NCBI GenBank assembly: GCA_964439215.1
Contig: CAYTNY010000002.1
Coordinates: 1-56,533, forward strand
Source: CAYTNY01 sp964439215
Lineage (GTDB): Bacteria > Oederibacteriota > PGYV01 > CAYTNY01
Direction: 5' to 3'
Length of the DNA stretch: 56,533 bases
In this document: positions 9,605-17,553 of the stretch, piece after piece
Layout: every line of letters begins with the position of its first letter
How positions within the stretch are numbered: the first letter of the stretch is position 1
Translations under genes and position numbers: made by a program
Notes under the pieces: model-generated
Seen by the model: the letters and a program-made list of their open reading frames with translations, nothing else
What the model was told of the DNA's origin: nothing
Databases searched by the model: none

Positions 9605-10690
9605 TTATCCGTAAATAATTTTACCGTTTATTATTATATCATCTTTTGTGATTTTAATTTCCCTGTTTTCAAGTTTTACCGTCCGGTCAAGACTCAACAG
9701 CCCTCTGCCGCGGTAACAGGGGATCCCGTCTTCTCCTATTAATTTATTTGAAATATGAACATTCATTTCATCCGCCAGCCTTTTATTTATAAAAAAAGTG
9801 AAAACGATTCCTCCTCCTTCCACAAGAATACTGCGCACTCCCGCCCGGTAAAGTTCCTTAAGTATTTTCTTTTCATCCAGAAAAACCGGATCCCCTTTCT
9901 GAAAAATCACATTAACCCCTTTTGCTTTCAGCCTTGCGGCTTTCGCCCTTTTCATTGTTTTTGTAAATATATATATATCCGAAAAACCGCGGTTCTCAAA
10001 AATATGCCCTTTCTCCGGCATCCGCCCCGCAGAATCCAGAATAACTTTCTTTATTCCTTTTTTGTTTTCCGCATCAAGACGCGGATCATCGGCAAGAACC
10101 GTATTTATGCCGACAAGCACAGCATCCGAAATATTTCTCAGGCGCCTGCCTTCCGTCCGGGCGGCTTTTGAGGTTATCCATTTGGCTTCCCCGCTCTTAA
10201 GAGCGATTCTGCCGTCAAGCGATATTGCGGTTTTAAGTCTGACATAAGGCAGATTCATCTTCATATTTTTTATAAATACTTTATTCAGTTCCTTTGCCTC
10301 TTTTTTCATAATACCGTTTTTTACCGTTATGCCCGCTTTTTTCAGTTTCAGGAACCCTCTGCCCGAAACAGCAGGATTCGGATCCTTCATGGCGCAGTAA
10401 ACCTTTTTTATACCGGCTTTTATTACAGCATCCGTACAGGGCGGAGTTTTTCCGTAATGGCTGCATGGTTCCAGATTAAGATATAAGGAAGCCCCCTTTG
10501 CTTTGTTCCCCGCTTTTTTCAGGGCCTCTATTTCAGCATGCGGTTTTCCCGCCTTTTTATGATACCCCTCAGATATTATGACTTTATTCTTAACCACAAC
10601 ACATCCCACCATTGGATTGGGAGATGTTTTTCCTTCCGCAAGCCCTGCAATCTCTAAAGCCCTTTTCATATACAGTTCGTCATTTTTCAT
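9605..10690 (-). CDS. ribD: Riboflavin deaminase/reductase
   Basis: A bifunctional RibD of 361 residues. The N-terminal deaminase domain has the zinc signature HAEIEAL and PCSHYGKTPPC. The C-terminal reductase domain starts near LPYVRLKTAISLDGRIA and carries LVEGGG. It converts the ring-opened pyrimidine to the ribitylamino form in steps two and three of the pathway. ATG 10690 is chosen because MKNDELYMKRALEIA matches the usual N-terminus; a TTG at 10711 lacks a ribosome site. It is first in the riboflavin operon. Confidence 0.95.
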   Translation of the reverse strand: MKNDELYMKRALEIAGLAEGKTSPNPMVGCVVVKNKVIISEGYHKKAGKPHAEIEALKKAGNKAKGASLYLNLEPCSHYGKTPPCTDAVIKAGIKKVYCAMKDPNPAVSGRGFLKLKKAGITVKNGIMKKEAKELNKVFIKNMKMNLPYVRLKTAISLDGRIALKSGEAKWITSKAARTEGRRLRNISDAVLVGINTVLADDPRLDAENKKGIKKVILDSAGRMPEKGHIFENRGFSDIYIFTKTMKRAKAARLKAKGVNVIFQKGDPVFLDEKKILKELYRAGVRSILVEGGGIVFTFFINKRLADEMNVHISNKLIGEDGIPCYRGRGLLSLDRTVKLENREIKITKDDIIINGKIIYG

Positions 10691-10803
10691 AATTGTTATT
10701 ATACCCTTCAATATATGAAAAACAAGTTTTTTATGCGTTTAATGATAATGCTCAGGTGATTGGATTTACTGTCCCGCCCGCTGCGCAGTCCGGCTCGTTC
10801 GCC

Positions 10804-10904
10804 GGCGCTCACTCGCTTCAAATCCCATTGTGCATACAACAGAATTTTTCATCCATTCAGTAATCCTGCAATCAGAACTTGTTTTGGTGCGGATGGTGGG
10901 ATTT
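10804..10904 (-). repeat. Copy 1 of 101-base direct repeat including tRNA-Leu 3' end
   Basis: This copy matches 11008-11108 with two differences in 101 bases. It includes CCCACCATCCGCACCA, the 3' acceptor, T-arm strand and CCA of tRNA-Leu, but here the rest of the tRNA is missing and replaced by GC-rich sequence. Confidence 0.93.
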
Positions 10905-10951
10905 ACTGCTCCGCGGCTTTGCCGCTCGCTCCGCAGTCCGGCTCGTTCGCT

Positions 10952-11013
10952 GGCGCTTTGCATTATAATGCCGGCTGGCATTTGCAAAGCTTTTCCTCCT
11001 ATTCGTCGGCGCT
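10952..11013. repeat. 50-base hairpin insertion flanked by GGCGCT
   Basis: Compared with copy 1, the sequence here has 50 extra bases (10958-11007) between two GGCGCT hexamers (10952-10957 and 11008-11013). The insert region contains an outer inverted repeat, GCTTTGCA (10955) with TGCAAAGC (10983), and an inner TGCC/GGCA. The flanking hexamers look like a target duplication, but a simple recombination product is equally possible. Confidence 0.5.
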
Positions 11014-11108
11014 CACTCGCTTCAAATCCCATTGTGCATACAACAGAATTCTTCATCCATTCAGTAATCCTGCAATCAGAACTTATTTTGGTGCGGATGG
11101 TGGGATTT
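11008..11108 (-). repeat. Copy 2 of 101-base direct repeat, overlapping the real tRNA-Leu 3' end
   Basis: This is the intact-tRNA copy of the repeat. It covers the last 20 bases of tRNA-Leu plus about 80 bases of downstream DNA, repeated 204 bases away at 10804-10904. Confidence 0.93.
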
Positions 11109-11174
11109 GAACCCACACACCCTTGCGGGTACTAGTCCCTGAAACTAGCGCGTCTGCCATTCCGCCACATCCGC
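11089..11174 (-). tRNA. tRNA-Leu (CAG anticodon), CCA encoded
   Basis: The minus strand folds as a class II tRNA. The acceptor stem is GCGGATG with CATCCGC, the anticodon loop TTCAGGG (anticodon CAG) is closed by CTAGT and ACTAG, a long variable arm is present (CCCGCAAGGG), and the T arm is GTGGG-TTCAAAT-CCCAC. Discriminator A is followed by an encoded CCA at 11091-11089. It reads CUG codons. A promoter lies just upstream. Confidence 0.97.
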
Positions 11175-11189
11175 ATTTAACAAGTAATA

Positions 11190-11217
11190 ATTTTACACCA
11201 TATAAATTTAAAATCAA
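11190..11217 (-). promoter_or_regulatory. Probable promoter of tRNA-Leu
   Basis: Minus-strand TTGATT (11212-11217) and TAAAAT (11190-11195) are spaced by 16 bases, and the tRNA 5' end is 16 bases further on. Confidence 0.55.
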
Positions 11218-11283
11218 TAAAATTCTGCCGGGCTGCCTGTTAAAGCACCAAAAAACTTTTTATGTTTAAAACCTCTTCATTTA

Positions 11284-11919
11284 TTATTTCAGTATCCTCG
11301 CAAAAACCGGCCTGCCGTATCTTTCTATGTTTCTCCTGTAAAGTTCATCCCTGTGAGTTCTGAGCGTTACAATTCTTTTTCCCGCAGATTCTATAACCGT
11401 AAAGCCATCCTCATCCACGGTATCAACAAGAGCAATATGCCCCGTTCCAAAAATAACAATATCAGCCGGCCGCAGTTTTTTCTCATCATAAAAAATAAAT
11501 CCCTTCGCTCTGCAATAAGCTCTGAAATTCCTGACCCTGCGGGCAAAATTCCGGTCCCATGGATTGTTCCAGGAACGGTTTGAAAAATACCGCGGTGTAT
11601 CCCAATAAACAGACCGAAGTTCCTTTTCAAAACAGATGCCCGCTTTTTTATAAGCCATATTAACCACATCAATACATACTATCCCCCCGAATTTCTTTCC
11701 CAGATTATTTTTGCGCCCCATAAGCTGATCATAGGGCCTGCCTATAAGACTGCGGGCATTTGAAACCACTGTTTTTGCGTCAGCTTTTAATTCAGGCGGC
11801 GGAGCCTCCCGCTCCTGTTCCTCAATAAGATAAAAATAATGCAGCGAAACCGGAACAGGCGCGAAAAACACCGCCGCAAAAAACAATATCACAAAAAACG
11901 ATTTTGTTTTTTTCATCAC
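11284..11919 (-). CDS. Exported NlpC/P60-like (DUF1287-like) protein
   Basis: 211 residues with an N-terminal signal or anchor (about residues 6-27). The body has the papain-like order of the NlpC/P60 and DUF1287 clans: ARSLIGRPYDQL, then GGIVCIDVVNMAYKKAG with the candidate nucleophile Cys, then RPADIVIFGTGHIALVD with the candidate His. Such proteins cut or amidate cell wall peptides, but the substrate here is unknown. ATG 11919 or the next codon, also ATG, could start it. It lies 67 bases after the Cys-rich small gene, likely in one unit with it and the EamA gene. Confidence 0.65.
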   Translation of the reverse strand: MMKKTKSFFVILFFAAVFFAPVPVSLHYFYLIEEQEREAPPPELKADAKTVVSNARSLIGRPYDQLMGRKNNLGKKFGGIVCIDVVNMAYKKAGICFEKELRSVYWDTPRYFSNRSWNNPWDRNFARRVRNFRAYCRAKGFIFYDEKKLRPADIVIFGTGHIALVDTVDEDGFTVIESAGKRIVTLRTHRDELYRRNIERYGRPVFARILK

Positions 11920-11986
11920 ATCCGCTCACAGCCTCTCTTTTAAAATCATTACGCTCCGCATTGCATGCCGGTTTCAAAAAAAATAT

Positions 11987-12181
11987 TTATTTATTGCATT
12001 CAATAAATTTTTTTATTGACCTGTCATACGTTTTTTCAACATTATCGGGAAAGAAACACGCGGGAAGTTCACCGGCCCGCCGGTGATAATGAATACATTC
12101 ACAGCATTTGCCTTTGCGTACACACGAACTATAGCTGCAATTGCAGTTTTTCATGTTTTTCTCAAAGTTTTCACACGACAT
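11987..12181 (-). CDS. Cys-rich small protein, DUF6485-like
   Basis: A 64-residue protein with eight cysteines arranged as CNCSYSSCVRKGKCCECIHYH and then ELPACFF and TYDRSI. This agrees with what I recall of DUF6485, a small family of unknown function, probably metal binding (zinc or Fe-S). It has no signal peptide. It starts at ATG 12181, 16 bases after the EamA stop, so it is likely cotranscribed. Confidence 0.7.
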   Translation of the reverse strand: MSCENFEKNMKNCNCSYSSCVRKGKCCECIHYHRRAGELPACFFPDNVEKTYDRSIKKFIECNK

Positions 12182-12197
12182 GCTCCGCCTCCTAAAG

Positions 12198-12629
12198 TTA
12201 TTTCAAAAGAATAACGCCGCTTATAACAAGCAGCACACCTATAACCTTTTGAACTGTTACGGCTTCGCCAAGCAAAAGAACTCCCAGCACAAATGTTACC
12301 AGCGGGAACGCTCCCGCCACAGGCGCCGCAACAGAGGCATGGCCCGACTGAAGCGCGTTATAAAAAAAGATCTGTCCTACAACACTCGCAATTATTCCTG
12401 CCGCAATAAGTATCAGGCCGGTTTTATAAGTTATGTTCTTAAAATAAACAGCTGTATTTTCATTGCTCATTAAAAAAGCAAAAAGAACAAGCCCGCCAAG
12501 AGCGGATCCTATAGTTCTGTAAACGACACCTGCCGCGGGATAAATTTTTGAATCCAGCGCGATCTTTTCGATTATGGGCACGATCCCCCAGAAAAACGCT
12601 GTTATAACTGCCAGAAAAAAAGCTTTCAT
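12198..12629 (-). CDS. Single-unit EamA-type membrane transporter
   Basis: 143 residues with about five membrane helices and the EamA/DMT pattern: ITAFFWGIVPIIEK at the start, YRTIGSALGG in the middle and the C-terminal VLLLGEAVTVQKVIGVLLVISGVILL. Two-domain EamA carriers have ten helices; this has one unit and probably forms a dimer, like other half-size DMT proteins. The substrate is unknown. AAAGGCG precedes ATG 12629. Confidence 0.85.
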   Translation of the reverse strand: MKAFFLAVITAFFWGIVPIIEKIALDSKIYPAAGVVYRTIGSALGGLVLFAFLMSNENTAVYFKNITYKTGLILIAAGIIASVVGQIFFYNALQSGHASVAAPVAGAFPLVTFVLGVLLLGEAVTVQKVIGVLLVISGVILLK

Positions 12630-12823
12630 TTTTTCACGCCTTTCCTTTTTTTATAATATCCGGCCCGTTCATAAGCTCCAGGCTTCATGGGTGCTTTTAC
12701 AAATCTTTTATCTGCCGGTATTTTTTTAAAAACTCTGCCGGAATTTCCTTTCTCCGAAAATCCGCGCCGCTCGGCCGGCTGCCGCGGGAACGCAAATGCC
12801 GGCCAAACACACGGAAACGCCTG

Positions 12824-13384
12824 CTATCGTTTTAATATTTTTGCGTTCGTTATCTTTTTCTGCGCCTGATACTTTCCTTTTTTATCTTTATAACTGACCC
12901 TGCATACCTCGGCGCTCTTTAAGAAAACAACCTGGGCTATCCCTTCCCCCGCATAAAGTTTCGCGGGAAGAGGCGTAAGGTTTGCTATGGAAATAGTAAC
13001 ATACCCTTCCCATTCCGGTTCAAAAGGAGTTACGTTTACTATTATACCGCTTCTGGCATATGTTGATTTCCCAAAAGTTATGGTTAAAATATCTCTGGGG
13101 ATTTTAAAATATTCCAGGCTTCTTGCAAGAACATAGGAATTCGGCGGTATAACGCACACTTTCCCTTTAAAATCCAGGAATTGTTTTTTTTCAAATTTTT
13201 TCGGATCCACCACAGTTCCGGAATTCGGATTAAATATTCTGAATTCATCCGAAATCCTCATATCATATCCATAAGCGGATACACCATAGGATATTTTTCC
13301 TTTTGAAACCTGTCTTCCCGCGAAAGGTTTTATCATTCCTTTTTTTGCGGTTTTTATTATCCAGCTGTCGCTCATTACGCTCAT
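12824..13384 (-). CDS. dcd: dCTP deaminase
   Basis: A dCTP deaminase family protein of 186 residues that makes dUTP (or dUMP in bifunctional members) for dTMP synthesis. Recognisable blocks are SYGVSAYGYDMRI near residue 32, VIPPNSYVLARSLEYFKIP, GKSTYARSGIIVNVTPFEPEWEGY (the active-site Ser, Arg and Glu region) and AGEGIAQVVF. ATG 13384 is chosen because GGGAGG lies seven bases before it; an in-frame codon 17 positions earlier has no support. It is divergent from ablA. Confidence 0.95.
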   Translation of the reverse strand: MSVMSDSWIIKTAKKGMIKPFAGRQVSKGKISYGVSAYGYDMRISDEFRIFNPNSGTVVDPKKFEKKQFLDFKGKVCVIPPNSYVLARSLEYFKIPRDILTITFGKSTYARSGIIVNVTPFEPEWEGYVTISIANLTPLPAKLYAGEGIAQVVFLKSAEVCRVSYKDKKGKYQAQKKITNAKILKR

Positions 13385-13601
13385 ATCAAAATCCTCCCTG
13401 CATTTCTTGAAATATATTAATAAAAAGTATACCATACCTCAGCTTAATGTATAATACAGAATTTTAAATAGATACTGTACAATATCCGGTGGACTTTTCA
13501 AAAAAGGGTCGCCCCGGATTATTTAAGGTTTTTTTCAGACAGTATAACAAAAAGTTTTGGGTTTTCGCCGGTGAATTTCAGAAATTGTTTTTGGGCGGCA
13601 A

Positions 13602-13676
13602 ATTGCGGGTTTTATCGCAGCGCCTGATAGAATCGCAGTCATTTCTTTTTGCGCATACCGGAGCACTTAATTCATA
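13602..13676. repeat. Dispersed repeat, copy 1
   Basis: 75 bases that match 56460-56533 at about 85% identity with one single-base gap. The best-kept part is TTTTTGCGCATACCGGA followed by CACTTAATTCATA. There is no terminal inverted repeat and no intact frame is shared. Confidence 0.85.
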
Positions 13677-13830
13677 CTGTTCTTTATGTTTCCCGCAGGA
13701 CGCCATACTCTGCCCTGTTCCGTCAAGGAAGATAAGGTGTATTTTGATATATTCATGAGTGTTTTAGGTGCTGCGATTCATTAGACAAAATAGTAAAAAC
13801 GCAGATAACAATTCCCGGTTTTGTCTTCGC

Positions 13831-13856
13831 TTTGAACTCTTGAACTTTGAACTGCC
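13831..13856. repeat. Heptamer-like TTTGAAC repeats
   Basis: Three near-tandem copies of a TTTGAAC-type unit (TTTGAAC, TCTTGAAC, TTTGAAC). The same unit occurs four times at 49098-49125. Confidence 0.7.
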
Positions 13857-13896
13857 GGAAGCACAAAATCTCCGGGTTTCCGGCATCCCCCCTGCC

Positions 13897-13924
13897 TTGA
13901 CAAATTTTTATAAGATGTTAGATT
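13897..13924 (+). promoter_or_regulatory. Promoter of the ablA operon
   Basis: TTGACA (13897-13902) and TAGATT (13919-13924) are spaced by 16 bases, and the ATG is 33 bases downstream of the -10 box. AAGGAG sits eight bases before the ATG. Confidence 0.65.
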
Positions 13925-13957
13925 AAATAAACATAATTAAATCCAAGGAGCATACCA

Positions 13958-15277
13958 ATGAAAGGAAGACAAAAAGAAGTCGCAAACATTTTAAGCAGCG
14001 ATGTTACCGCCGCAAACTGGCGCGACTGGAATTGGCAGTTAAAACATTCCATAAAGGATCTCGAAACACTGGAAAAAATCCTTGATGTAAAACTCCCCGA
14101 AAAAGACCGGGGAAATATAAAAAAAACAATACAAAAGTTCCCGATGTCAGTAACGCCTTATTACGCTTCATTGATAGATACCGAAAACCTTGATACTGAC
14201 CCTGTTTATAAACAGTCCGTGCCAATGCCCAGTGAACTTATATTAAATGTCAATGAAATGGCGGATCCGCTTGCCGAGGACAAAGACAGGCCGGTTGAAC
14301 TGATAACACACAGATATCCGGACAGAGTTCTTTTTCTGGTCAGCAACACCTGCTCAATGTACTGCAGGCACTGCACAAGAAAAAGAAAAGTCGGGGACAG
14401 AGATTACATACCTACAAAAAAAGCACTAAAAGAAGGAATTAATTATATAAAGAAGAATCCCAATATAAGGGATGTTCTGCTGTCCGGCGGCGACCCTTTT
14501 CTGCTGTCTGATGATTACCTTGACTGGCTTTTAAAGGAACTCTCAGCCATAAAACATCTTCAGATAATACGCATAGGCACAAGAACCCCCGTGGTTCTTC
14601 CCTACAGAATAACCGACTCGCTTATAAACATGCTTAAAAAATACGCATCGCGGCCCCTGTGGATAAACACGCATTTCAATCATCCGCGCGAAATAACCAC
14701 TTCGGCCCGTGAAGCGCTTGCAAAACTCGCGGACGCCGGTTTTCCTCTCGGCAACCAGACCGTCCTGCTGGCCGGAATCAATGACTGCCCGCGTATAATG
14801 AAAACCCTTGTACATAAACTCACCGCAAACAGGGTAAGGCCCTATTATCTTTACCAGTGCGACCTCTCGGAAGGACTTGCGCATTTCAGGACACCGGTGG
14901 GAAAAGGCATAGAAATAATAGAAAGCCTCATCGGACATACAAGCGGGCTGGCCGTACCCACGTATGTAATAGACGCGCCGGGCGGCGGCGGAAAAATACC
15001 TATTATGCCGAATTATCTTATTTCCTGGTCAACAAACAAAGTAATACTCCGCAACTATGAAGGAGTCATAACTACATACAAAGAGCCTGATTCCTATGAA
15101 CCTATTTTCTGCGACAGAAAATGCGGCGACTGTAAACTGCAGCTGAAACTTGAAGGGGCCGATGAAATGCGCTCCTACGGAATAGCAAGACTTCTCGCGG
15201 ATTACGATGATACGATTTCACTCACCCCCGAAAAAAACGAGAGAGCATCAAGGAGGAAAAAAAATGCACCCGATTGA
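13958..15277 (+). CDS. ablA: Lysine 2,3-aminomutase
   Basis: A radical-SAM KamA/AblA protein of 439 residues that converts L-lysine to beta-lysine. The radical-SAM cluster is C132-x3-C136-x2-C139 (CSMYCRHC). GGDPF follows, the PLP lysine lies in YVIDAPGGGGKIP, and the C-terminal CDRKCGDC supplies zinc ligands. The N-terminus WRDWNWQLKH is typical of the family. It heads a four-gene plus-strand unit with a symporter, ablB and an unknown gene. Pairing with ablB points to N-epsilon-acetyl-beta-lysine synthesis rather than lysine fermentation. It overlaps the next gene by 14 bases. Confidence 0.95.
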   Translation: MKGRQKEVANILSSDVTAANWRDWNWQLKHSIKDLETLEKILDVKLPEKDRGNIKKTIQKFPMSVTPYYASLIDTENLDTDPVYKQSVPMPSELILNVNEMADPLAEDKDRPVELITHRYPDRVLFLVSNTCSMYCRHCTRKRKVGDRDYIPTKKALKEGINYIKKNPNIRDVLLSGGDPFLLSDDYLDWLLKELSAIKHLQIIRIGTRTPVVLPYRITDSLINMLKKYASRPLWINTHFNHPREITTSAREALAKLADAGFPLGNQTVLLAGINDCPRIMKTLVHKLTANRVRPYYLYQCDLSEGLAHFRTPVGKGIEIIESLIGHTSGLAVPTYVIDAPGGGGKIPIMPNYLISWSTNKVILRNYEGVITTYKEPDSYEPIFCDRKCGDCKLQLKLEGADEMRSYGIARLLADYDDTISLTPEKNERASRRKKNAPD

Positions 15278-16712
15278 TTATATTATTTTTGGTATTTATA
15301 TGGCAGGAGTTATGGGGGTCGGACTTTATCACTTCAAGAAAAACAAAAACAACGAGGACTATTATGTAGGGTCAAGGTCCATGAAAGCATCCCACGTCGG
15401 ACTTTCAATCGCCGCTACGGATGTAGGCGGCGGATTTTCAATAGGCCTGGGCGGCCTAGGTTTTTTAATGGGCCTTTCGGGAACCTGGCTCCTTTTTACC
15501 GGATTGGTAGGCGCATGGCTGGCTGCGGTTCTTATAATACCCCGTATAAAAAAAATAGATGCCGATATGTTTACCTATCCTGATTTTCTAAGAACAAAAT
15601 TTGACGAAAAAACAGCATTGCTGGCAGCACTCATATCCGGAATCGGTTATCTCGGATTTACAGGCGCTCAGGTTTTAGCCGGCGCGAAACTGGCTTCCGC
15701 AACCATACTGACATCAGCTCCCTGGGATATTTCTCCCCTTATTTTTTCGGTTATTGTAATTGCTGTAATAACAATATTATATACGGTGGTCGGAGGAATA
15801 AAAGCCGTTATTTACACCGATACCATTCAGTGGATAATACTTATCTTCGGCCTTCTTTTCATTGCTGTCCCCGCGGCTGTAATTAAAATAGGCGGTTTTG
15901 CGGTTCTTGCCGAAGCGCTGCCCGCTGAATTCTTCACGCTTTCAAACATAAAACCCGTTACGTTCATAAACTGGATGATAACCATAATACCCATCTGGTT
16001 TGTTGCCATGACGCTTTACCAGAGAATGTTTGCCTGCAAGACCAAAAAAGAAGCGCAGAAAGCCTGGTTTATTGCGGGCCTTTTTGAATATCCGGTAATG
16101 GCCTTCACGGGTGTTTTTCTGGGCATGTGCGCCAGAGTGCTTTTTCCCGGAGTTGAGTCGGAAATGGGGCTCCCCATGGTAATAAAAACCGTTCTTCCGC
16201 TTGGCATTGCGGGTCTTGTTGTTGCGGCCTACTTTTCCGCGATAATGTCAACCGCTGACAGCTGCCTAATGGCGTCTTCCGGCAATTTTGTAAATGATAT
16301 AATTCAAAAACATATTTTAAATAAAAACCATCCGGAAAAAACACTTATACAGCTTTCTCAGATCTTTACTTTTTTAATAGGAGCCGCGGCGATAATAATC
16401 GCGATAAGTTTTGAAACCGTATTAAGCGCAATACTTTATGCTTACGCATTTATGGTTTCAGGACTTTTCATTCCCACCCTCGGCGCCCTTTTCTGGAAAA
16501 GATCAAGCTCTGCGGGGGCTTTTTCAGGAATGCTCAGCGGCGGGCTTTTTACTATACTTGCTCAGGCCGGCGCGCTGAAACTTCCGCTTTTTATACAGGA
16601 AACCGGACTTGATGCTACGCTTTTCGGCATACTGATCTCAGCCCTGTTCTTCATAACATTCTCACTTATAATGCCCGGCAATACCGCCGGAAAGGAGAAA
16701 ACAAATGGATAA
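15264..16712 (+). CDS. Sodium:solute symporter family transporter
   Basis: 482 residues with about 13 membrane helices in the SSS (LeuT-fold) family. Features are DYYVGSRSM after helix 1, the Gly-rich SIGLGGLGFLMGL, VVGGIKAVIYTDTIQ in helix 5-6, and AAYFSAIMSTADSCLMA, which holds the Na2-site serines. ATG 15264 is set by AGGAGG eight bases upstream. It lies between ablA and ablB, so import of an osmolyte, lysine or beta-lysine, or export control of the product, is an inference. It overlaps ablB by eight bases. Confidence 0.93.
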   Translation: MHPIDYIIFGIYMAGVMGVGLYHFKKNKNNEDYYVGSRSMKASHVGLSIAATDVGGGFSIGLGGLGFLMGLSGTWLLFTGLVGAWLAAVLIIPRIKKIDADMFTYPDFLRTKFDEKTALLAALISGIGYLGFTGAQVLAGAKLASATILTSAPWDISPLIFSVIVIAVITILYTVVGGIKAVIYTDTIQWIILIFGLLFIAVPAAVIKIGGFAVLAEALPAEFFTLSNIKPVTFINWMITIIPIWFVAMTLYQRMFACKTKKEAQKAWFIAGLFEYPVMAFTGVFLGMCARVLFPGVESEMGLPMVIKTVLPLGIAGLVVAAYFSAIMSTADSCLMASSGNFVNDIIQKHILNKNHPEKTLIQLSQIFTFLIGAAAIIIAISFETVLSAILYAYAFMVSGLFIPTLGALFWKRSSSAGAFSGMLSGGLFTILAQAGALKLPLFIQETGLDATLFGILISALFFITFSLIMPGNTAGKEKTNG

Positions 16713-17532
16713 AATAGAAACCCTCGGAAGCTCAACAATCCAGCACGGCCCTGACAGCAGCAGAATATATCTTATGAAACTCTCGCGCATTGACATGCCC
16801 GGTATACTAAGGGATCTTAACAGCGTTGCGTTTGAAAACAAATACACAAAAATCTTCGCAAAAATACCTTCTATGTATGAAGCTTTCTTTCTTGACGACG
16901 GATATGTAAAAGAAGCGGGGATAAAAGGCTTTTACAACGATCTCACGGACGTTTCTTTTGTCTCGAAATTCCTTTCCGACCAAAGACAGGACAACAGGGA
17001 CCGCGCCGAAACAGAAAAAAACCTTGAAATAGCTTTAAAAAAAGAAGTTTCTTCGGATTTAATTCCTCTTGAAAACTATACCATATCAAGAGCCGCACCC
17101 GAAGACTGCGCGGAAATCGCGGATGTTTTCAGACAGGTTTTTGAGACATATCCGTTCCCCATACACGATGAAAACTACATAAAACAGACGATGAAAGAAA
17201 ATATTGTGTATTTCAAAGCAGTCAACAATAAAAAAATAGCCGCGGTTTCTTCCGCGGAAACCTATTCAAGCTGGCAGGCGGTTGAAATGACTGATTTCGC
17301 CACTCTGCCCGATCATCTCGGCAAAGGCCTTGCATTTGCGCTGCTGAAAACAATGGAAGAAGAAATGAAGCAGGAAAATTATAAAACCTCTTATACTATC
17401 GCACGCTCTCTTTCTCCGGGAATGAACATTACTTTTGCCAAAGCAGGCTATAAATTCTGCGGAACTCTTATAAACAACACAAACATTTCAGGAAGCATCC
17501 AGAATATGAATGTCTGGAGCCGGAAACTTTAA
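16705..17532 (+). CDS. ablB: Beta-lysine N-acetyltransferase
   Basis: A 275-residue AblB-type GNAT enzyme that acetylates the epsilon-amino group of beta-lysine with acetyl-CoA. The N-terminal half has the AblB phrases KIFAKIP and FFLDDGYVKEAGIKGFY. The C-terminal GNAT domain (about 135-275) shows AVEMTDFATLPDHLGKGLAFALL, where the acetyl-CoA loop is HLGKGLA, and ARSLSPGMNITFAKAGYKF. The product is a compatible solute used by methanogens and some bacteria under salt stress. AAAGGAG precedes the ATG, which overlaps the symporter end. Confidence 0.92.
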   Translation: MDKIETLGSSTIQHGPDSSRIYLMKLSRIDMPGILRDLNSVAFENKYTKIFAKIPSMYEAFFLDDGYVKEAGIKGFYNDLTDVSFVSKFLSDQRQDNRDRAETEKNLEIALKKEVSSDLIPLENYTISRAAPEDCAEIADVFRQVFETYPFPIHDENYIKQTMKENIVYFKAVNNKKIAAVSSAETYSSWQAVEMTDFATLPDHLGKGLAFALLKTMEEEMKQENYKTSYTIARSLSPGMNITFAKAGYKFCGTLINNTNISGSIQNMNVWSRKL

Positions 17533-17553
17533 ACCATTTTCTCCGGAGGCATG

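Larger units (their letters stand above)
10691..11088. other. Intergenic region of tRNA-tail-derived repeats
   Basis: There is no protein gene here. The region contains two 101-base direct repeats, shorter GC-rich blocks common to both (such as CGCAGTCCGGCTCGTTCGC at 10783 and 10932), and hairpins. In tRNA direction it reads as tRNA-Leu, spacer, a false tRNA 3' end, the same spacer again, then a decayed end. Both long frames through it are repeat shadows. Confidence 0.8.
13385..13896. other. Intergenic region between dcd and ablA
   Basis: About 510 bases without a supported gene. It contains a copy of a dispersed repeat (13602-13676), heptamer-like TTTGAAC repeats (13831-13856) and, at its right end, the ablA promoter. 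An 89-codon plus-strand frame (13489-13758) crosses the repeat. The second copy of the repeat breaks that frame by one base, so it is not treated as a gene. Confidence 0.6.

Noticed and set aside
10691..10760. Possible FMN riboswitch before ribD
   Set aside because: None of the conserved RFN stem sequences are visible in the short leader.
10766..11116. Overlapping 101-116 codon frames on both strands across the tRNA tail
   Set aside because: Internal peptide repeats are due to the direct DNA repeats, and one frame runs into the tRNA gene.
12630..12823. Possible small gene between dcd and the EamA gene
   Set aside because: Both strands are broken by stops, with no start plus ribosome site combination and no known motif.
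13489..13758. 89-codon plus-strand frame between dcd and ablA
   Set aside because: It crosses a dispersed repeat whose second copy shifts the frame, and it has no ribosome site or known family.
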